Positions 1 to 6,343 of a stretch of 13,556 nucleotides of DNA are shown here, piece after piece. Source of the stretch: Deltaproteobacteria bacterium (GTDB taxonomy: Bacteria; Desulfobacterota; Desulfobacteria; Desulfobacterales; ETH-SRB1); NCBI GenBank assembly GCA_019314185.1, contig JAFCZU010000053.1:1-13556 (forward strand), written 5' to 3'. The notes under the pieces are model-generated. The model was given only the letters and a program-made list of their open reading frames with translations. It made no database searches and was not told the origin of the DNA. The position numbers were made by a program, and so were the translations under genes. The first letter of the stretch is position 1; every line of letters starts with the position of its first letter.

Positions 1-130
1 ATTATTTATTAATTTCAACTTACAAAAGCAGTTTTGTTATGTTTTTGTATGCTGTTTTTTCTTTAGGGGCACTTATTGCGTGAGTTTCAGACCTTTTCAA
101 ATTTAATTGTCTGTTCGCGGAGTAATGGAA

Positions 131-235
131 TTATAAAACCAGCTTTTTTGAGTTTGTAAATTTCTGTTCATAGGTTACCGAACCGATCAACCCGCCCATG
201 AGCATGCTCTCGATAAAAAATAAGAACCACTTCAT
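131..235 (-). CDS. possible small hydrophobic peptide, 34 aa
   Basis: A 34-residue ORF runs from an ATG at 235 down to a TAA at 131, starting 20 bases downstream of the PP-loop gene on the same strand. It begins MKWFLFFIES and has a hydrophobic, glycine-containing stretch (LMGGLIGSV, about residues 12-20), then a short polar tail ending in KKLVL. It could be a single-pass membrane peptide co-transcribed with the gene before it, the remnant of a longer protein, or chance. No convincing Shine-Dalgarno sequence precedes the ATG and I recognise no family. The rest of 1-255 shows no other gene; a 6-bp hairpin (ACAAAA/TTTTGT) lies near base 25. Confidence 0.22.
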   Translation of the reverse strand: MKWFLFFIESMLMGGLIGSVTYEQKFTNSKKLVL

Positions 236-255
236 GCTGACAACTTGAGTTTAAT

Positions 256-1251
256 CTATATCAAATAGTGCTTGATTTCTGCCGGGGTTATTCCGGCCAC
301 CGTAATGATTTCTGTTTTGTGCTGTTCAATAATCAGCGCTTCAACCTGTGTGTTGGGTGGAGCCTTGCTGTATCCCGCGCAAATTGATGCTACCAGGGCA
401 ACAACATCTTTTGAACCTCCCCTCGGCATAACAACAACAGGCCCGGGAATATCCTTTAGTTTAATAAGAATATCCATGGCAGGGTTGTAATATTCTTTTA
501 TTTGTTCATTATCCTTTTTTGTGCGGCCAACAACAATTTTTGTATTATTATTTAGGCGCAGATGGCGGCCATGTTTAAGCATATTAAGCTCGTCTTCACT
601 ATAAATATCCTGATGATCAAAAAGGTCATTGAGGCGATCTGAATAGCCTTTGTCTGTGAGAAGACAACCGCCTCCCGGGGAAGGATAATCTTCAAAGCCA
701 AATTCTCCAGCTAATTTTATTTGCGGCTTGCGCGACCTTCCGGTTATGCCTAATAACAGGTCTCTGTTTACCAGCCCCTCTTTTTCAGGTATTGTTTCAG
801 GAAGTCTTAAGGCGCTTAAAGGACGCAGTATATAGCCGTCACAACCTGATTGTTTCTCCACATAACGAAGTGACGGTTTTGTCTGGGACATGGGACGTTG
901 CCCAAGCACCTCTCCGCTGAAGAGAAAATCAAACGCATTTTCTCTCATTATCGCTCCTCCAATCCTGAACATCAAGGCATGGCAATCCAAACACGGATTC
1001 ATATGCTTTCCGTATCCGCACGGAGGATTCTTGAGCATTACAAGGTATTCTTTTGTAATATTTTTGATTGTAATGGGTATTCCGGCAATGCGAGCAGTCT
1101 TAAGAGCCTTTTCAGAAGAAAAAAACGGGGTTTCAAAGGTTATCCACTCAACCTCTATTCCCTGTTTGCGCAAAATCAGCGCAGATAAAATACTGTCAAG
1201 GCCACCGGAACAAAGACCCAGTGCCCGTACTTTCTTTGAATTTAATTTCAT
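256..1251 (-). CDS. PP-loop ATPase, MnmA/ThiI-like RNA thiolation enzyme with NFACT-R-like C-terminus
   Basis: This 331-residue protein is probably an ATP-dependent tRNA sulfurtransferase or related RNA-modifying enzyme. The N-terminal adenylating PP-loop is SGGLDS at residues 15-20. A MnmA-like NPCLDCH block gives C87 and C90, followed by SGEVLGQRPMSQ at 112-123. A lone conserved-looking cysteine in GGGCLLT (C196) sits where MnmA-type enzymes keep their second catalytic cysteine, so C87 or C90 with C196 could form the persulfide pair. Residues from about 225 to the end (GRHLRL, then DILIKLKDIPGP and a Ser/Ala-rich helix) resemble the RNA-binding NFACT-R domain, which is known to occur fused to PP-loop thiolases. 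It is shorter than MnmA, lacks the THUMP domain of ThiI, and is probably a distinct family often mislabelled as MnmA or ThiI. The ATG at 1251 has no clear Shine-Dalgarno. The domain assignment is strong; the exact tRNA position modified is unknown. Confidence 0.85.
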   Translation of the reverse strand: MKLNSKKVRALGLCSGGLDSILSALILRKQGIEVEWITFETPFFSSEKALKTARIAGIPITIKNITKEYLVMLKNPPCGYGKHMNPCLDCHALMFRIGGAIMRENAFDFLFSGEVLGQRPMSQTKPSLRYVEKQSGCDGYILRPLSALRLPETIPEKEGLVNRDLLLGITGRSRKPQIKLAGEFGFEDYPSPGGGCLLTDKGYSDRLNDLFDHQDIYSEDELNMLKHGRHLRLNNNTKIVVGRTKKDNEQIKEYYNPAMDILIKLKDIPGPVVVMPRGGSKDVVALVASICAGYSKAPPNTQVEALIIEQHKTEIITVAGITPAEIKHYLI

Positions 1252-1260
1252 AATTTTAAG

Positions 1261-1416
1261 TAATTATTCAGCTACAGATTTACATAGATGAATGCAGATA
1301 GTTTAAATACAGTAATCACTCAGGCACAGAGGGGCAAAGGCACAGTGGCACAAAGAAAAATAAAAACATATAGAAATATTAGTGATAATCAGCGTAGATT
1401 GGTAGCTGAATAGTTA
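1261..1416. repeat. inverted-repeat element enclosing degenerate 8-bp tandem repeats
   Basis: The arms 1261-1283 and 1394-1416 are imperfect inverted copies sharing the exact core TATTCAGCTAC/GTAGCTGAATA. Further in, ATCACT (near 1315-1320) pairs with AGTGAT (1381-1386). In the loop, 1323-1354 consists of four 8-base units of the form GGCACARW: ggcacaga, ggggcaaa, ggcacagt, ggcacaaa. The overall layout, arms around a short-period tandem array, recurs at 4643-4719 with different sequence. It is probably a non-coding dispersed repeat; no ORF lies inside. Confidence 0.55.
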
Positions 1417-1462
1417 CAATTTTAATATATAACATTTTACGATGCTAATGCATAATTATTTA

Positions 1463-1490
1463 TCGGTTGTTTACAAACCGAAATTTTTTT
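1463..1490 (+). terminator. terminator-like hairpin with T-run, no obvious upstream gene
   Basis: TCGGTT (1463-1468) pairs with AACCGA (1476-1481) around a 7-base loop, and seven T residues follow at 1484-1490. The stem is short and AT-rich. No plus-strand gene ends upstream, so it would serve only an unrecognised transcript, or it is a remnant. Confidence 0.25.
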
Positions 1491-1494
1491 CTAA

Positions 1495-1509
1495 AGTAGT
1501 GCCACTACT
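1495..1509. repeat. small perfect hairpin AGTAGT-GCC-ACTACT
   Basis: This is a 6-bp perfect inverted repeat with a 3-base loop, just after the T-run hairpin. It could be an operator-like palindrome upstream of the lipoprotein gene or part of a larger structured repeat. There is no further evidence of function. Confidence 0.25.
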
Positions 1510-1724
1510 ATTATTCCAGCTTTTCCTATCAGCTGAGAGGGCTTAATTGCCATGATATCAACCAATCAGTTTCTTTTTCACTGTGAAGAGCGGCTTAAGG
1601 TGAGGGAAATTCCATGCGTTAGCACTGTGTAAGAAAAGTTGTATTTTTTACCTGTCCATGAAATATTGAAAAAATGTAAAGTTACGATAATAATCACATA
1701 ATTTTTCTGAACAAGGAAATTAAT

Positions 1725-2243
1725 ATGATCAAAATTCTTCTAAAAAACAGTGTATTCATTCTTTCTCTTTTATTTGTTTTGAGTTGCGTTAACAAAAAAG
1801 ATAACAATATCCCGCAAGAATTAGGGGAATTAGAGCTGTTTAAGATTGTCAGAGGGGATGAAGCCGATGATTTTGTCAATAAAATGCATGGCAAAAAACT
1901 CGGCGTTAAAAAAAATCTGATAGCTTATTACGGCAGTAAAAATTCAAGGAATGTTCTTTATATCAGCGTCTATGAAAAAGTCGAAGAGGCGAAAGCCGAT
2001 TTACAAAACATGGCAATAAAAATGGCACAAGGAACGGCAGTATTTACACCGTTAAAGTTTGACAAAATGGAGAATGGTGTCCGTTTTCATACTGAGGGAA
2101 TGGGGTTGATACATTATTTCTACCGAGTTGATAATATATTAATCTGGTGGCAGGTTGAACCTGATAAAGCTGATTCCACAATTAGTGATCTGTTTAATTT
2201 TAAGTTCTCAAGTTTCGCACCCTTTAATTTGCCAAAGCGTTAG
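1725..2243 (+). CDS. lipoprotein of unknown function
   Basis: This is a 172-residue exported lipoprotein. The N-terminus has two lysines (K3, K7), a hydrophobic core (VFILSLLFVL) and a lipobox VLSC with the acylated cysteine at C21. The mature part is small, mixed alpha/beta in composition and rich in charged residues, with aromatic patches (RVDNILIWWQVEPDK near 133-147). I recognise no family. The start is supported by AAGGAA at 1713-1718, six bases before the ATG. The last 12 codons and the stop lie inside a palindromic repeat (2207-2319), so the C-terminal tail (SFAPFNLPKR) is probably encoded by the repeat and not by the ancestral gene. It stands alone, divergent from the PP-loop gene and convergent with VanZ/thrS. 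Confidence 0.8.
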   Translation: MIKILLKNSVFILSLLFVLSCVNKKDNNIPQELGELELFKIVRGDEADDFVNKMHGKKLGVKKNLIAYYGSKNSRNVLYISVYEKVEEAKADLQNMAIKMAQGTAVFTPLKFDKMENGVRFHTEGMGLIHYFYRVDNILIWWQVEPDKADSTISDLFNFKFSSFAPFNLPKR

Positions 2244-2319
2244 ACGGCAAGGGCTAAAAATGTTATTTTCAACCCTTACCGTCTTGATATTGATAGAAAT
2301 CAAGGGCGCGAAACTTGAG
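2207..2319. repeat. nested palindromic repeat overlapping the 3' end of the lipoprotein gene
   Basis: The outer arms CTCAAGTTTCGCACCC (2207-2222) and its inverted copy (2304-2319) match at 15 of 16 positions. An inner pair, GACGGCAAGGGCT (2243-2255) and AACCCTTACCGTC (2271-2283), matches at 11 of 13. The repeat supplies the last codons and stop of the lipoprotein gene on one side, and its other arm ends exactly where the VanZ stop codon begins (2320). It looks like an inserted REP/MITE-like unit. Confidence 0.65.
2243..2283. terminator. possible bidirectional terminator hairpin between convergent genes
   Basis: The inner stem of the palindrome (13 positions, 11 paired, 15-base loop) lies between the converging lipoprotein and VanZ/thrS transcripts. 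It has no strong T-run on either side, so intrinsic termination is uncertain. The placement is what suggests the role. Confidence 0.35.
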
Positions 2320-2700
2320 TTAAGTTTTTGAGTTTCTAAATTTTTGAAACAGATAAACTCCGCAAATACTTCCAATTGTATCAGCCAGAGCATCCATTAT
2401 ATCCGCATTCCTGAATGGAACAAAATACTGGTGCAGTTCATCGCTTATCCCATAAAAAGATGATGCAAGTATGCTGAGTATAATTACAATGTTAATATTA
2501 TTTTTAAATTGTGTGGTTTTAAAAGCTCTTAAAAACAGGGCGCCCAAAACCGCGTAGGCAAAAAAATGGAGAAGCTTGTCAAAATGAGGCAGATCAGGCG
2601 TTGTTTCAGGGGATGGATATGAGGACTGGATGAAAATGATGAGACAATAAATTATTATTGGAAACCAGTAAAATAAAAAATTCTTATAACTTCTCGTCAT
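2320..2700 (-). CDS. VanZ-family membrane protein
   Basis: This is a 126-residue integral membrane protein with about four hydrophobic segments (roughly 8-25, 46-60, 69-83 and 103-120). The VanZ-like signatures are DKLLHFFAYAVLG (residues 41-53) and YGISDELHQYFVPFRNADIMDALAD (83-107, key residues D87, E88, H90, Q91, D100, D103, D107). The family is named after the teicoplanin-resistance protein VanZ, but most members are uncharacterised, so resistance should not be inferred. Its ATG begins 2 bases after the thrS stop, so it is very likely co-transcribed and translationally coupled with thrS. The gene ends directly against the palindromic repeat. Confidence 0.88.
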   Translation of the reverse strand: MTRSYKNFLFYWFPIIIYCLIIFIQSSYPSPETTPDLPHFDKLLHFFAYAVLGALFLRAFKTTQFKNNINIVIILSILASSFYGISDELHQYFVPFRNADIMDALADTIGSICGVYLFQKFRNSKT

Positions 2701-2702
2701 GA

Positions 2703-4613
2703 TTAGGCAATTTCCATATCCGATTTCCTCTTGCTGATATGTTCAAGAACCCTGCTTAAAAACTCCTCCATAGCAATGCCATATCTGACATTACCATCTA
2801 ATGTTCTAACTGAAAGAGCGCCTGATTCCTTTTCCTTTTTTCCAATAGTAAGTATAAGAGGAATTTTATTTATCTGGGCTTCTCTAATTTTTTTATTCAG
2901 GCTTTCTGTTCTGCTGTCTAATTCTGAACGCAGTCCTGCTTTTGTAAGAGTTGCCATTACTTCATTCGCGTAAGGAACAAGGTCATCGTTTATCGGCAAT
3001 ATGATTACCTGCACAGGCGCCATCCATAAAGGGAATTTACCCGCAAAGTGTTCAATCAAAATACCGAAAAACCTTTCAACAGAGCCAAAAATTACCCTGT
3101 GGATCATCAAAGGGCGGTGTTTTTCATTATCCTTTGCAATATAAGACAGGTCAAATCTTTCAGGCAGCGCCATATCGAGTTGTATCGTTCCGCACTGCCA
3201 GGTGCGTCCAAGTGCGTCCTTAATATGAATATCTATCTTTGGCCCGTAAAAAGCGCCGTCACCTTCATTGATTTTATAGTCCTTGCCGTAAATCTTGAGC
3301 GCAGACTTTAAGCCTTCTGTTGCAACCTCCCATTGTTTGTCCGTGCCGATAGATTTTTTAGGACGTGTTGAAAGCTCTAAATAAAAACCAAGCCCGAAAG
3401 TATTGTAGATACGTTCTATCAGCCTGAACACACTTAGAATTTCATCTTCAATCTGGTCAGGTGTCATGAATATGTGTGCGTCATCCTGATGAAAAGCCCT
3501 GACCCTGAAGAGTCCCGATAAAACACCGCTCAATTCGTGTCGGTGCACAAGCCCTATTTCAGCGGCACGGATCGGCAAATCTTTGTATGAGTGGGGCTTT
3601 GCGCCGTAAAAAAGCATTCCACCCGGGCAGTTCATCGGTTTAATGGCATATTCTGTTTCATCCACCATGGATGTGTACATGTTTTCGCGGTAATTTTCCC
3701 AGTGGCCGCTTTTTTCCCACAGGCTGCGGGAAAGCATAACAGGGGTCTTTATTTCAATATAACCTGCCGCCCTGTGCTCAGAGCGCCAGTAATCTATCAG
3801 AGATCTCCATATGGCAAGCCCCTTTGGGTGAAAAAAAGGCATTCCAAGAGCTTCGTCATGAAAGCTGAAAAGATCCATTGCCAGGCCGATTTTTCGATGG
3901 TTCCTCTTTTTTGCTTCTTCGAGAAAATTCAGATATGCTTTTAACTCCTTTTTGTTAAAAAAGGCTGTGCCGTAAATCCTCTGAAGCTGCTGTTTGGTCT
4001 GATCAGCACGCCAGTAAGCCCCTGAAACCTTCATAAGCTTTACTGCTTTGATAAATCCTGTGTGTGGGATATGCGGGCCGCGGCACAGATCTGTAAAGTC
4101 TCCCTGTTCATAGAGAGATATTGTCCCATCTTTCAGCTCTGAAATTATTTCCAGTTTATACGGCTCATTTATATAAAAATCCATTGCTTCAGATTTTGAT
4201 ACTTCTTTTCTTTTAAAAGGAATCTTTGCCTTTATGATTTTTTTCATCTCAGCTTCAATTTTCGGAAAGTCCTCTTCAGAAACCGGCTGCATGTCAATAT
4301 CGTAATAGAAGCCGTTTTCCACAACAGGCCCTATTGTGAGCTTTGCTCCTGGGAAAACATGTAAAATAGCCTGAGCCATAACATGCGCGGCGCTGTGACG
4401 AAGGATGCTCAGCGCTTCCGGCTCCCTCGTTGTAATAAATCTTACAGACGAATCTTTTGTAATCTTTGTGTCCATGTCAACAATCACAGAGTCAATCTCC
4501 ACAGCAACGCAGCTTCTTACAAAATCATCTGAAATGCTCATTGCTACATCGAGACCGAAAGGGATATTTTCAAAACTCTTTATATTGCCGTCAGGAAATG
4601 TTATGTTTATCAT
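2703..4613 (-). CDS. thrS: threonine--tRNA ligase
   Basis: This cytoplasmic class II synthetase charges tRNA-Thr. At 636 residues it has the normal full length. In order it has a TGS domain (1-62); the editing domain with HSAAH (H73, H77) and the partner motif LCRGPHIPH (C177, H181); the catalytic core with zinc ligands C329 (MNCPGGM) and H380 (DDAHIF) plus a later histidine in MIHRVIFGSVERFF; and a C-terminal anticodon-binding domain starting near WMAPVQVIILP. All the key residues I looked for are present. The ATG at 4613 fits the start of the TGS domain although only a weak GAG-type ribosome site precedes it. The usual partner infC-rpmI-rplT is not downstream; a VanZ gene is. The region upstream is repeat-rich and shared with divergent rnd. 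Confidence 0.97.
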   Translation of the reverse strand: MINITFPDGNIKSFENIPFGLDVAMSISDDFVRSCVAVEIDSVIVDMDTKITKDSSVRFITTREPEALSILRHSAAHVMAQAILHVFPGAKLTIGPVVENGFYYDIDMQPVSEEDFPKIEAEMKKIIKAKIPFKRKEVSKSEAMDFYINEPYKLEIISELKDGTISLYEQGDFTDLCRGPHIPHTGFIKAVKLMKVSGAYWRADQTKQQLQRIYGTAFFNKKELKAYLNFLEEAKKRNHRKIGLAMDLFSFHDEALGMPFFHPKGLAIWRSLIDYWRSEHRAAGYIEIKTPVMLSRSLWEKSGHWENYRENMYTSMVDETEYAIKPMNCPGGMLFYGAKPHSYKDLPIRAAEIGLVHRHELSGVLSGLFRVRAFHQDDAHIFMTPDQIEDEILSVFRLIERIYNTFGLGFYLELSTRPKKSIGTDKQWEVATEGLKSALKIYGKDYKINEGDGAFYGPKIDIHIKDALGRTWQCGTIQLDMALPERFDLSYIAKDNEKHRPLMIHRVIFGSVERFFGILIEHFAGKFPLWMAPVQVIILPINDDLVPYANEVMATLTKAGLRSELDSRTESLNKKIREAQINKIPLILTIGKKEKESGALSVRTLDGNVRYGIAMEEFLSRVLEHISKRKSDMEIA

Positions 4614-4642
4614 AATAGCTCACATGGTGTTAAATATTAAAA

Positions 4643-4719
4643 GTGTTAAGTGTCAGGTGTCAGGTGTCAGGTGTCAGGTGTCAGGTGTTGTATTTTATCA
4701 GGTCTTTAACACTTAACAC
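4643..4719. repeat. stem-loop with five tandem GTGTCAG units
   Basis: Five exact 7-base units GTGTCAG run from 4650 to 4684, followed by a partial unit. The array is bracketed by a perfect 11-bp inverted repeat: GTGTTAAGTGT at 4643-4653 and its complement at 4709-4719. It sits between the divergent thrS and rnd genes, about 30 bases upstream of the thrS start, so it lies in the probable thrS leader or promoter zone. Period-7 arrays change copy number easily by slippage. Confidence 0.75.
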
Positions 4720-4721
4720 GT

Positions 4722-4754
4722 TTTGTAAAAAGTGGTTTTTCGACTTTTTACAAA
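4722..4754. repeat. hairpin with GTAAAAAGT core
   Basis: TTTGTAAAAAGT (4722-4733) pairs perfectly with ACTTTTTACAAA (4743-4754) across a 9-base loop. The GTAAAAAGT core is the same as in the terminal arms of the larger palindrome at 5988-6178, so this may be a shortened or degraded member of that family. It lies upstream of rnd. Confidence 0.55.
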
Positions 4755-4834
4755 TTCATATATTTTATATGTTTTCGTGTTTTCGTAACAAACAAACATT
4801 TATGAGAATCAGCCGCGCAGGTCAAGGATAAAAA

Positions 4835-5983
4835 ATGGAAGTAAACAGTAAGTTGGATTATAAGATAGTAGATACCATATCCGGGCTGGAAGATTTCGCC
4901 GGATCTCTGGAAAAGGAAAAAACCATTGCCGTTGATCTGGAAGCAGACTCCATGTTTCATTTTCAGGAAAAGGTCTGCCTGATCCAGATAGCTTCGGAAA
5001 AAATAAACGCGATCATAGATCCTTTGAAAATAAATGACCTGTCTTCGCTTAAATCTCTGTTTGTAGATCGTGATATAAAAAAAATATTTCACGGAGCAGA
5101 TTATGATGTTCGTTCTCTATACAGGGATTTTCGCATAAAAATAAACAATCTGTTCGATACCCAGCTTGCAAGCATGTTTCTTGGTATTAATGGAACCGGT
5201 CTTGATGCGGTTGTTCGGCAAAGGTTCAATATAAAGCTTGATAAAAGATTTCAAAAAAAAGACTGGTCAAAAAGGCCTCTGCCGGATGAAATGATACAAT
5301 ATGCTGCCGGCGATGCGATTTATCTTTTTCCCCTGGCAAAAATCCTCGAAAAAGAGCTTGCTGAAAAAGAACGTCTTCCCTGGGTACAGGAAGAATGCGC
5401 GATTTTAAGTAAGGTGAGACCTCCTGAATTAAATAACAACCCATTATATCTAAAGTTTAAAGGAGCAGGGCGGTTAACCCGTAGATGCCTTGCTGTTCTT
5501 GAATCTCTTCTTCAGTTTCGCCGGAAAATTGCAAAAAAGAAGGACAGGCCACTGTTTAAAATATTCAGCAACGCATCAATGATGAAAATTGCAATTAAAC
5601 AACCTGCTAATTTAAAGCAAATAGAAAGGATGAAAGTATTAAGCGCGAGACAGATTGACATGCATGGCAATGCCCTGGTAAAAACAACAAACAGGGCTTT
5701 GGAAATACCCGAAAAAGATCTTCCTGTATATCTCCGCGGGAAAGCTCCTTTAATAAAGCCTGAAGTAAAGGAAAGGGCAAAAGCTCTTAAAAACTGGAGA
5801 GATAAAAGAGCAAAGATACTTGAAATAGATCCCGCGTTATTATTAAACAAAGCTCTGATGAATACTATTGCCGTGCAAAACCCCCTTGATACACACGATC
5901 TTAAAGAAATTAAAGAGATGAAAAACTGGCAGAAAAATGAATTTGGAAAAGATATTACAGCGGTTTTAAGGAAGGTGAAATAA
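4835..5983 (+). CDS. rnd: ribonuclease D (3'-5' exoribonuclease, DEDDy family)
   Basis: This cytoplasmic exonuclease trims the 3' ends of tRNA precursors and other structured RNAs. It has 382 residues, close to the usual bacterial RNase D length. The DEDDy exonuclease domain occupies about 10-180, with metal ligands D34 and E36 (VDLEAD), D91 (HGADYDVRSL), and Y156 and D160 (QYAAGDAIYL). A HRDC nucleic-acid-binding domain follows at about 210-290 (LESLLQFRRKIAKKKDRPLFKI) and a second, weaker HRDC-like region at about 305-375 (ALKNWRDKRAKILEIDPALLLN). The start is fixed by AAGGA at 4824-4828, six bases before the ATG. It is divergent from thrS and followed directly by a long palindromic repeat. 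Confidence 0.93.
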   Translation: MEVNSKLDYKIVDTISGLEDFAGSLEKEKTIAVDLEADSMFHFQEKVCLIQIASEKINAIIDPLKINDLSSLKSLFVDRDIKKIFHGADYDVRSLYRDFRIKINNLFDTQLASMFLGINGTGLDAVVRQRFNIKLDKRFQKKDWSKRPLPDEMIQYAAGDAIYLFPLAKILEKELAEKERLPWVQEECAILSKVRPPELNNNPLYLKFKGAGRLTRRCLAVLESLLQFRRKIAKKKDRPLFKIFSNASMMKIAIKQPANLKQIERMKVLSARQIDMHGNALVKTTNRALEIPEKDLPVYLRGKAPLIKPEVKERAKALKNWRDKRAKILEIDPALLLNKALMNTIAVQNPLDTHDLKEIKEMKNWQKNEFGKDITAVLRKVK

Positions 5984-5987
5984 GACT

Positions 5988-6178
5988 TGATGGCGTCGTA
6001 AAAAGTCGATTTTGTTCACTTCATGACCATTTTGGGCGCAATTAAAATATTCATCTAAAATGCAAGAACTCGGCCTAAGGGCCTCAAACAGCTTGCATTT
6101 CTTGACGATGAACATCTCAATTGCTTTTTTCCCAAAATGCTCAAAGCCGTTCACAAAAGACTTTTTACGAGGCCATCA
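5988..6178. repeat. 191-bp near-palindromic MITE-like element
   Basis: The terminal arms TGATGGCGTCGTAAAAAGTC (5988-6007) and 6159-6178 are inverted copies with one mismatch in 20. The two halves stay complementary inward through matching blocks: CATTTTGGG/CCCAAAATG, GCAATT/AATTGC, TTCATC/GATGAA, AAATGCAAG/CTTGCATTT, closing at GGCC-TAAG-GGCC near 6072-6083. The whole unit can fold into one long hairpin or cruciform. It starts 4 bases after the rnd stop and contains no credible gene. It resembles non-autonomous transposable elements; as an RNA it could act as a terminator or stabiliser of the rnd transcript. Confidence 0.8.
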
Positions 6179-6306
6179 GACTTTATTCGTTCCTAAAATT
6201 TTTTTGACGGATGTACTAAAAATATGATACCAAAATCATTAAAGATTTACTGATAATCTTATAACAATCCTGAAGACTCTCCCCCACTTTTGTTCTTTAT
6301 CGCAGC

Positions 6307-6322
6307 AGGAGGTTGAAGCATA
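6307..6322 (+). promoter_or_regulatory. strong Shine-Dalgarno seven bases before an in-frame ATA codon
   Basis: A perfect AGGAGG (6307-6312) is 31 bases from the first ATG (6344) of the binding protein but only 7 bases from an in-frame ATA at 6320-6322. Starting there adds eight residues (M/I-FRAQHKI) that give the signal peptide its missing positive charges. An in-frame TGA at 6314-6316 excludes starts further upstream. The nearby TTG (6313) and GTG (6327) are out of frame and soon stop. Confidence 0.5.
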
Positions 6323-6343
6323 TTTCGTGCACAGCATAAGATA

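Larger units (their letters stand above)
1252..1724. other. 473-base gene-free divergent intergenic region
   Basis: This space lies between the divergent PP-loop and lipoprotein genes and I find no supportable coding sequence. It holds an inverted-repeat element with short tandem units (1261-1416), a terminator-like hairpin with a T-run (1463-1490) and a small perfect hairpin (1495-1509). The stretch 1510-1700 is moderately structured and unexplained. Promoters for both flanking genes should lie here, but I could not identify a convincing -35/-10 pair with standard spacing. Confidence 0.6.
5984..6343. other. 360-base gene-free region between rnd and the signalling cluster
   Basis: Most of this region is the 191-bp palindrome at 5988-6178. 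After it, 6179-6300 is AT-rich and should contain the promoter of the signalling cluster. TTGACG (6204-6209) and TATGAT (6223-6228) are the best-looking hexamers, but they are only 13 bases apart, too close for a standard sigma-70 promoter. A strong Shine-Dalgarno AGGAGG lies at 6307-6312. Confidence 0.6.

Noticed and set aside
1666..1693. promoter for the lipoprotein gene (TTGAAA with GATAAT or TAATAA)
   Set aside because: GATAAT is only 14 bases from TTGAAA, and TAATAA at better spacing matches the consensus poorly.
2320..2700. glycopeptide resistance determinant
   Set aside because: VanZ-like proteins are widespread and mostly of unknown role; no vanA/H/X genes are present.
4643..4754. 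CRISPR array
   Set aside because: The GTGTCAG units are directly adjacent 7-mers without spacers, and no cas gene is nearby.
5966..6154. 62-codon minus-strand ORF within the rnd 3' end and the following repeat
   Set aside because: It is produced by the 191-bp palindrome and overlaps rnd; it has no ribosome site and no recognisable domain.
6204..6228. sigma-70 promoter TTGACG/TATGAT for the signalling cluster
   Set aside because: The spacing is only 13 bases, well short of the usual 16-18.
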